Shown: positions 59,226-64,000 of the stretch, one piece after another
How the letters are laid out: each line of letters begins with the position of its first letter
Numbering within the stretch: the stretch's first letter is position 1
NCBI RefSeq assembly: GCF_001524445.2
Contig: NZ_CP013417.1
Location: 3,038,001 to 3,102,000, forward strand
DNA from: Burkholderia savannae
Lineage (GTDB): Bacteria; Pseudomonadota; Gammaproteobacteria; Burkholderiales; Burkholderiaceae
Direction of reading: 5' to 3'
DNA length: 64,000 nt
Made by a program: the position numbers and the translations under genes
Notes under the pieces: generated by a model
Seen by the model: the letters and a program-made list of their open reading frames with translations, nothing else
Database searches by the model: none
Told to the model about the DNA's origin: nothing

Positions 59226-60122
59226 TCAAGACGCCGCCGCGAAGAACCGCCGCACGACGCGATCGCCGAACACATTGACCGCGAGCCCGGCCATCACGAG
59301 CGCGGCGCCCGCGAGCTGCGCGTGCGTGAGCTGCTCGCCGAGCAGCAGCGCCGACGACGCGAGGCCGACGACCGGCACGAGCAGCGAGAACGGCGCGACC
59401 TGCCCGGCCGGATAACGCGACAGCAGGCGGCTCCACAGCCCGTAGCCGAGCAGCGTCGCGACGAATGCGAGATAGACGACCGCGAAAATCGACGCGCCCG
59501 ACAGCGACGTCAGCGCGGCCTCGATCCGCTGCGGCCCCTCGAACCAGTACGACAAGACGAAGAACGGCACGGGCGGCACGAGGCTCGCCCAGACGACGAG
59601 CGACACGAGATCCACCTTGCCGATCCTCTTCGTCACGACATTGCCGAGCGCCCACAGCGCCGCCGCGCCGATCGTCAGCAGGAAACCCGCGAGCGTCATG
59701 CCGCGGCCGCCCTGCACGGCGATCGCGACGAGGCCGATCGCGGCGATCGCGAGGCCCGCGAGATTCTGCGCGCGCAGCCGCTCGCCGAGCACGAGCATCG
59801 CGAAGAACAGCGTGAAGAACGCCTGCGCCTGCAGCACGAGCGACGCGAGCCCGGCCGGCATCCCGACGTACATCGCGGAAAACAGGAACACGAACTGGCC
59901 GAGCAGGATCGTCGATCCGTACAGCGCGAGGAGCCGCCACGGAATCTGCGGCCGGCGCACGAAAAACACCGCGGGCACCGACGCGAGCAGGAAGCGCAGC
60001 CCGCCGAGCAGCATCGGCGGCACGCCGTGCAGCCCCACATTGATCACGACGAAGTTCACGCCCCACGCCAGGATCACCACCAGCGCCAGCAACAGGTCTT
60101 TCGGGGCCATCGTCGTCTCCAT
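59226..60122 (-). CDS. EamA-family (DMT) transporter
   Basis: The 298-residue inner-membrane protein has ten hydrophobic segments in two EamA repeats. The first repeat contains LAWGVNFVVINVGLHGVPPM and FLLASVPAVFFVRRP. It then has the typical AMYVGMPAGLASLVLQAQAF and LLGERLRAQNLAG. The second contains GALWALGNVVTKRIG-like sequence and ends LLGEQLTHAQLAGAALVMAG. It resembles EamA/YdcZ-type metabolite exporters. The substrate is unknown. Confidence 0.92.
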   Translation of the reverse strand: METTMAPKDLLLALVVILAWGVNFVVINVGLHGVPPMLLGGLRFLLASVPAVFFVRRPQIPWRLLALYGSTILLGQFVFLFSAMYVGMPAGLASLVLQAQAFFTLFFAMLVLGERLRAQNLAGLAIAAIGLVAIAVQGGRGMTLAGFLLTIGAAALWALGNVVTKRIGKVDLVSLVVWASLVPPVPFFVLSYWFEGPQRIEAALTSLSGASIFAVVYLAFVATLLGYGLWSRLLSRYPAGQVAPFSLLVPVVGLASSALLLGEQLTHAQLAGAALVMAGLAVNVFGDRVVRRFFAAAS

Positions 60123-60304
60123 GCGTTTTTTTTGCGCGAATCGTCAAGTTTACCGGCGTTTCGCCAAGCTTGCAGACGGCGGCGGCGGCGCGCGCGCGTG
60201 CGTGCGCGCCGCCGCATCGGCCGGGACGCCGTTACAATGGACCGCATCCCCCATCCGCCGCACGAACACTCAAAACGCCCCGAACGCTTCGAACGCCTCC
60301 CGCC

Positions 60305-61186
60305 ATGACCGACTCGATCAAAGCCCTCCTGAAGCCGCACGTCCGCGACATCGGCAACCTGACCGTGCGCCGCACGCTGCCCGCGCTCGCCGCGCGCACC
60401 GTCGGCCCGTTCATCTTCTTCGACCACATGGGCCCCGCCGCGCAGCCGCCGGGCGCGGGCCTCGACGTGCGCCCGCATCCGCACATCGGCCTCGCGACCG
60501 TCACCTACCTGTTCGACGGCGCGATCATGCACCGCGACAGCCTAGGCTCCGTGCAGAAGATCGTGCCGGGCGACGTCAACTGGATGACGGCCGGGCGCGG
60601 CATCGTCCACTCGGAACGCACGCCCGACGACGAGCGCGCGCGCGGGCAAACGGTGCACGGCATCCAGACCTGGGTCGCGCTGCCGCTCGAGCACGAAGCC
60701 CGCGAGCCGTCGTTCGAGCATCACGCGGCCGCGACGCTGCCGAAGCTCGAGCGCGACGGCGTCGCGCTGACGGTGATCGCGGGCGACGCGTTCGGCGCAC
60801 GCTCGCCCGTCACGACGTTCTCGCGCACGCTGTACGTCGCGGCCGCGTTCGCGCCGGGCGCCTCGCTCGCGCTCGACGCCGATCACGAAGAGCGCGCGGT
60901 GTATCTCGTCGACGGCGACCTGACGGTCGACGGCGCGCCGCTCGAGGCCGCGCAGATGGCCGTGCTCGCGCCGGGCGCACGGATTGCGCTCGCGAGCGCG
61001 GGCGGCGCGCGCGCGATGCTGCTCGGCGGCGACAAGCTCGACGGCGAGCGCTTCATCGAATGGAATTTCGTCGCGAGCTCGCGCGAGCTGATCGAGCGCG
61101 CAAAGCGCGCGTGGACGGCGCAGGAGATGGGGACCGTACCCGGCGAAACCGACTGGATCGCGCTGCCCGAGCGTCGCGCGCATTGA
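60305..61186 (+). CDS. Pirin family protein
   Basis: The 293-residue cupin protein has both pirin domains. The N-terminal metal site is intact: RPHPHIGLATVTYLFDG supplies two histidines, GRGIVHSERT a third, and a glutamate follows. Bacterial pirins such as YhhW have quercetin dioxygenase activity in vitro; the natural role is unclear. It is 52 bases upstream of cnoX on the same strand. Confidence 0.92.
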   Translation: MTDSIKALLKPHVRDIGNLTVRRTLPALAARTVGPFIFFDHMGPAAQPPGAGLDVRPHPHIGLATVTYLFDGAIMHRDSLGSVQKIVPGDVNWMTAGRGIVHSERTPDDERARGQTVHGIQTWVALPLEHEAREPSFEHHAAATLPKLERDGVALTVIAGDAFGARSPVTTFSRTLYVAAAFAPGASLALDADHEERAVYLVDGDLTVDGAPLEAAQMAVLAPGARIALASAGGARAMLLGGDKLDGERFIEWNFVASSRELIERAKRAWTAQEMGTVPGETDWIALPERRAH

Positions 61187-61238
61187 AAAAACGGCCGTGC
61201 ACCCTCACTGTGCATCCACCTACCCTAACGAGGACGCC

Positions 61239-62087
61239 ATGGACACCACGCTCGCCACTTTCGAACGAGACGTCATCGAAGCATCGCTTGCCGCCCCCGT
61301 GCTGGTCGATTTCTGGGCTCCCTGGTGCGGCCCGTGCAAGACGCTCGGCCCGCTGCTCGAAAAGCTCGAGCGCGAGTACGAAGGCCGCTGGAAGCTCGTC
61401 AAGGTGAACGTCGACGAGAACCAGGAGCTCGCCGCGCACTTCCAGACGCGCAGCATTCCGCACGTGATCGCGTTCGCGGACGGGCGTCCCGTCGACCAGT
61501 TCGTCGGCGTGCTGCCCGAAGGGCAGCTGCGCGCGTTCCTCGACCGCCTCGTGCCCGCGCCCGACGAGGCCGAGCGCCGCGCGGCGCAGGTCGCGCTCGC
61601 CGAGGAGCGGATCGACGACGCGATTTCGCACCTCGAGAACGCGCTCGCGCTGAATCCCGGCTATGACGAAGCGCGCCTCGATTTCGTCGAGCTGCTGCTC
61701 GCGCTGAACCGGATCGACGACGCGCGCGCGGAAACCGCGCGCCTGTCGCCGCAAGCGACGGGCGGCGCCGACGCGCGCTACCAGGCGATCAAGACGCGCT
61801 TCGACGCGCTCGACGCGACGGCCGATCTGCCCCCGACCGACGCGCTCGAAGCGCGGATCGCGAGCAACCCCGGCGATCTCGAAGCGCGCTTCGACCTCGC
61901 GCAGAGCCTGATCGCGCGGCGCGCGTACGAAGGCGCGCTCGAGCAGTTGCTGGAAATCGTCCGGCGCGACCGGACGTTCGGCGACGACGTCGGCCGCAAG
62001 ACGATGATTTCGGTGTTCGAGCTCGCGGCGGACGAGCCCGCGCTCGTATCGGCGTGGCGGCGCAGGCTGAGCGCGGCGCTGAACTGA
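61239..62087 (+). CDS. cnoX: Thioredoxin-TPR chaperone-like protein CnoX (YbbN)
   Basis: The 282-residue protein has an N-terminal thioredoxin fold (about 1-110) with an intact CXXC site in FWAPWCGPCKTLGPLL, followed by TPR repeats (about 115-280; HLENALALNPGYDEARLDFV). E. coli CnoX (YbbN) has SXXC and acts as a chlorine-activated holdase. Here the two cysteines suggest redox activity, which is common outside the enterics. It follows pirin closely and has a terminator after it. Confidence 0.92.
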   Translation: MDTTLATFERDVIEASLAAPVLVDFWAPWCGPCKTLGPLLEKLEREYEGRWKLVKVNVDENQELAAHFQTRSIPHVIAFADGRPVDQFVGVLPEGQLRAFLDRLVPAPDEAERRAAQVALAEERIDDAISHLENALALNPGYDEARLDFVELLLALNRIDDARAETARLSPQATGGADARYQAIKTRFDALDATADLPPTDALEARIASNPGDLEARFDLAQSLIARRAYEGALEQLLEIVRRDRTFGDDVGRKTMISVFELAADEPALVSAWRRRLSAALN

Positions 62088-62125
62088 CCAAACGGGTAAC
62101 GACAAGCTAAGGCCGGAGCGGCCAT

Positions 62126-62165
62126 GCGGCGGCGCGCGCGTTGCGCGTCCGCCGCTTTTTTTTTC
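62126..62165 (+). terminator. Intrinsic terminator after cnoX
   Basis: GCGGCGG and CGCGC pair with GCGCG and CCGCCGC with one bulge, followed by nine T residues. Confidence 0.8.
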
Positions 62166-62390
62166 GGCGGGATTGCGCGGCGGTCGCTCGGTCGTTGCTC
62201 GGCCGTCGCTCGGTCGTTGCGCAGCAGAATTGCGCGAAGGTTGCGCCGCCCGGCGCTGCATGTGCGGCGAAGGCGCGCACGCCGGCGTGAGGCCGACGGT
62301 GCGCGCCGCGCGTCGTGCGTGCGCGCCGCCAACGCCATTTCAACGAACACCGAAGGCAAATCCGGCGGCGCCAGCCGGCCACCGCGGGCG
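62166..62390. other. Intergenic region with a 16-bp direct repeat
   Basis: GTCGCTCGGTCGTTGC occurs twice within about 45 bases near 62183-62222. No gene is seen. Confidence 0.5.
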
Positions 62391-63284
62391 TTACCGCCCC
62401 GCCTGCCCCGCCTGCCCCGCCCGCGCCGCCTGCGCCGCGAGCGCCCGCAGCGCGTGCGCCGCCGCCGCGAACCCGAAGCTCGCGGTCACGCACACGCTCG
62501 AACCGAAGCCCGCGCAATTGAGCCCCGTCGGCCCGGGCGCGTGCGCGTGCGTCGCCGTGTGCTGCGCGACGTCGTCGACGTCGCACACGGCCGCCTCCGG
62601 ATAGATGAGCGGCTCGTCCGAATAGACGGCGCTCACCTTGAATTTCGCTTTCGGCCCGCGCGGAAAGCCGTGCTGCTTGCGCAACTGCGCGCGCACCTTC
62701 GACAGCAGCGGGTCCTGGATCGTCTGCGCGAGATCGTCGATCCGGATGCGGGTCGGATCGAGCTGCCCGCCCGCGCCGCCGACCGTGACGAGCGGCTGCC
62801 CGCGCGCGACGCACCACGCGATCAGCGCCACCTTCGTGCGCACGCTGTCGATCGCGTCGACGATGTAATCGAAGCCGCCGCCGAGCAGCGCGTCGAGATT
62901 GTCCGGCTCGACGAAATCCTCGATCCTCACGACCCGGCAAGCCGGATCGATGAGCGCGATCCGCTCGGCCATCGCGTCGACCTTCGGCTTGCCGTAGTTG
63001 CCGTCGAGCGCGTGGACCTGCCGGTTCGTGTTGCTTTCGGCGACGTTGTCGAGGTCGATCAGGGTCAGTTCCCCGATAGCGCTGCGCGCGAGCGCCTCGG
63101 CCGCCCACGAGCCGACGCCGCCGATGCCGATCACGGCGACGCGCGCGCGCTCGAACGCGGCGAGCGCGCCGGCGCCGTAGAGCCGCGCGACGCCGCCGAA
63201 GCGCCGCGCCCGATCGGCGTCAAGCTGCCCGGATGGCTGCGGAGTAAGATCGTGAGGCGTCGCAATGGCGTCGGTACGTGACAT
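62391..63284 (-). CDS. tcdA: tRNA threonylcarbamoyladenosine dehydratase
   Basis: TcdA cyclises t6A to ct6A in tRNA using ATP. The 297-residue E1-like protein has the nucleotide fold [20 protein letters not shown] and the adenylation residues [12 protein letters not shown] and [29 protein letters not shown] supplies the catalytic part. The C-terminal 60 residues after [10 protein letters not shown] are Ala/Gly-rich and unlike E. coli. Together with tsaE, both ends of the t6A/ct6A pathway are represented in this window. It is divergent from pdxH. Confidence 0.93.
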   Translation of the reverse strand: MSRTDAIATPHDLTPQPSGQLDADRARRFGGVARLYGAGALAAFERARVAVIGIGGVGSWAAEALARSAIGELTLIDLDNVAESNTNRQVHALDGNYGKPKVDAMAERIALIDPACRVVRIEDFVEPDNLDALLGGGFDYIVDAIDSVRTKVALIAWCVARGQPLVTVGGAGGQLDPTRIRIDDLAQTIQDPLLSKVRAQLRKQHGFPRGPKAKFKVSAVYSDEPLIYPEAAVCDVDDVAQHTATHAHAPGPTGLNCAGFGSSVCVTASFGFAAAAHALRALAAQAARAGQAGQAGR

Positions 63285-63417
63285 ACAAGCTGAACGAAAG
63301 GCGAGGGACAGCCCGCTATTTTGCCTGATCGGCCGGCGGCGAACACACGCCGAACCACTGCAACGCAGGATTTTTCCACCTTCGCTATACTGGCCCCGAT
63401 TGAGCGTTCGCACACCA

Positions 63418-64000
63418 ATGACGACACTTGCCGATCTCCGCACCAACTACTCCCGCGCGTCGCTCGACGTCGCGGACGTGAACCCGAATCCGTTCGTCCA
63501 GTTCGACGTCTGGTTCAAGGAAGCGCTCAGCGCGCAACTGCCCGAGCCCAACACGATGACGCTCGCGACCGTCGACGAATCCGGCCGGCCGTCCGCGCGG
63601 ATCGTCCTCATCAAGGGCGTCGACGAGCGCGGCTTCGTGTTCTTCACGAACTACGAGAGCCGCAAGGGGCGCGAACTCGCGCGCAACCCGCACGCGGCGC
63701 TCCTCTTCTACTGGATCGAGCTCGAGCGGCAGGTGCGCGTCGAAGGACGCATCGAGAAGACGAGCGAAGAAGAAAGCGACCGTTATTTCGCATCGCGGCC
63801 GCTCGGCTCGCGCATCGGCGCGTGGGCGTCCGACCAGAGCGCGGTGATCGAGAACCGTGCGTCGCTCGAAGCGCGCGAGAAGGAAATCAGCACGCGCTTC
63901 GGCGAAAATCCGCCGCGCCCGCCGCACTGGGGCGGCTACCGTCTCGTGCCGAGCTCGATCGAATTCTGGCAGGGCCGCCCGTCGCGGCTCCACGACCGCC
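63418..64000 (+). CDS. pdxH: Pyridoxamine 5'-phosphate oxidase, 3' partial
   Basis: PdxH oxidises pyridoxine- or pyridoxamine-5'-phosphate to PLP with FMN. The 194 residues present are the N-terminal nine-tenths of the enzyme: [60 protein letters not shown], and [12 protein letters not shown] at the end. The gene runs out of the window. ATG 63418 gives the usual start. Confidence 0.96.
   Translation, partial: MTTLADLRTNYSRASLDVADVNPNPFVQFDVWFKEALSAQLPEPNTMTLATVDESGRPSARIVLIKGVDERGFVFFTNYESRKGRELARNPHAALLFYWIELERQVRVEGRIEKTSEEESDRYFASRPLGSRIGAWASDQSAVIENRASLEAREKEISTRFGENPPRPPHWGGYRLVPSSIEFWQGRPSRLHDR

Overview
The window is GC-rich, beta-proteobacterial chromosome. Gene content, gene order (lspA-coaBC-dut; clpS-clpA beside a cold-shock gene; lpxK-trm112-kdsB-adk; sodB next to xseA; murJ divergent from rpsT) and abundant short tandem repeats point to Burkholderia, most likely the B. 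pseudomallei / B. mallei / B. thailandensis group. The species cannot be fixed from the sequence alone. Most genes are single-copy housekeeping genes. I see no tRNA, rRNA, CRISPR array, prophage or plasmid-type module.

Layout. 1-2183: end of lspA, then coaBC and dut with its terminator. 2184-3467: a complete IS3-family element. 3509-9412, leftward: a four-repeat membrane protein, an unknown exported protein, an amino-acid permease, and clpA/clpS. 9944-15320: cspA, a Tat-exported multicopper oxidase, icd, an RluE-like pseudouridine synthase, a small Lys/His-rich exported protein and a DUF192 protein. 15582-17696: an EF-G gene outside any ribosomal operon. 17784-25385 is the most accessory part: a gene-poor stretch, a glycine-rich tandem-repeat exported protein, an aldo/keto reductase with a decayed copy beside it, a NagR-type regulator, and a CoA-transferase facing a broken HTH-citrate-synthase gene. 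25430-36061: an MFS exporter, a degenerate EAL protein, a methyltransferase, panE-DUF962, a Crp/Fnr regulator, a chromate transporter and a lipoprotein. 36367-64000 is almost all core: sodB, xseA, lpxK-trm112-kdsB-adk, an SDR, murJ-sirB1, rpsT, DUF3579/argF, murB, yajQ, plsY, ybaK, an acyl-CoA ligase, ogt-xerD, queG/tsaE-amiC, a DMT transporter, pirin, cnoX, tcdA and the start of pdxH.

Functionally the core genes serve cofactor synthesis (CoA, PLP, pantothenate), nucleotide balance (dut, adk), envelope building (lpxK, kdsB, murB, murJ, amiC, plsY), translation and tRNA modification (fusA, rpsT, rluE-like, tsaE, tcdA, queG, ybaK), protein quality control (clpS/clpA, cnoX), DNA repair (xseA, ogt, xerD) and stress defence (sodB, multicopper oxidase, chromate transporter).

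The most distinctive feature is the density of simple tandem repeats. There are 7-bp, 8-bp and 6-bp arrays between genes, 6-bp-type repeats inside panE, a Thr/Asp/Asn-rich tail on the Crp-family regulator, and 15-bp and 102-bp arrays inside the glycine-rich gene. Together with two fresh-looking gene remnants and one insertion sequence, they show where this otherwise conserved segment is evolving. I did not find a convincing new multi-gene system. The best candidates for follow-up are the glycine-rich repeat protein, the apparently non-catalytic EAL protein, and the orphaned CoA-transferase with its broken partner.
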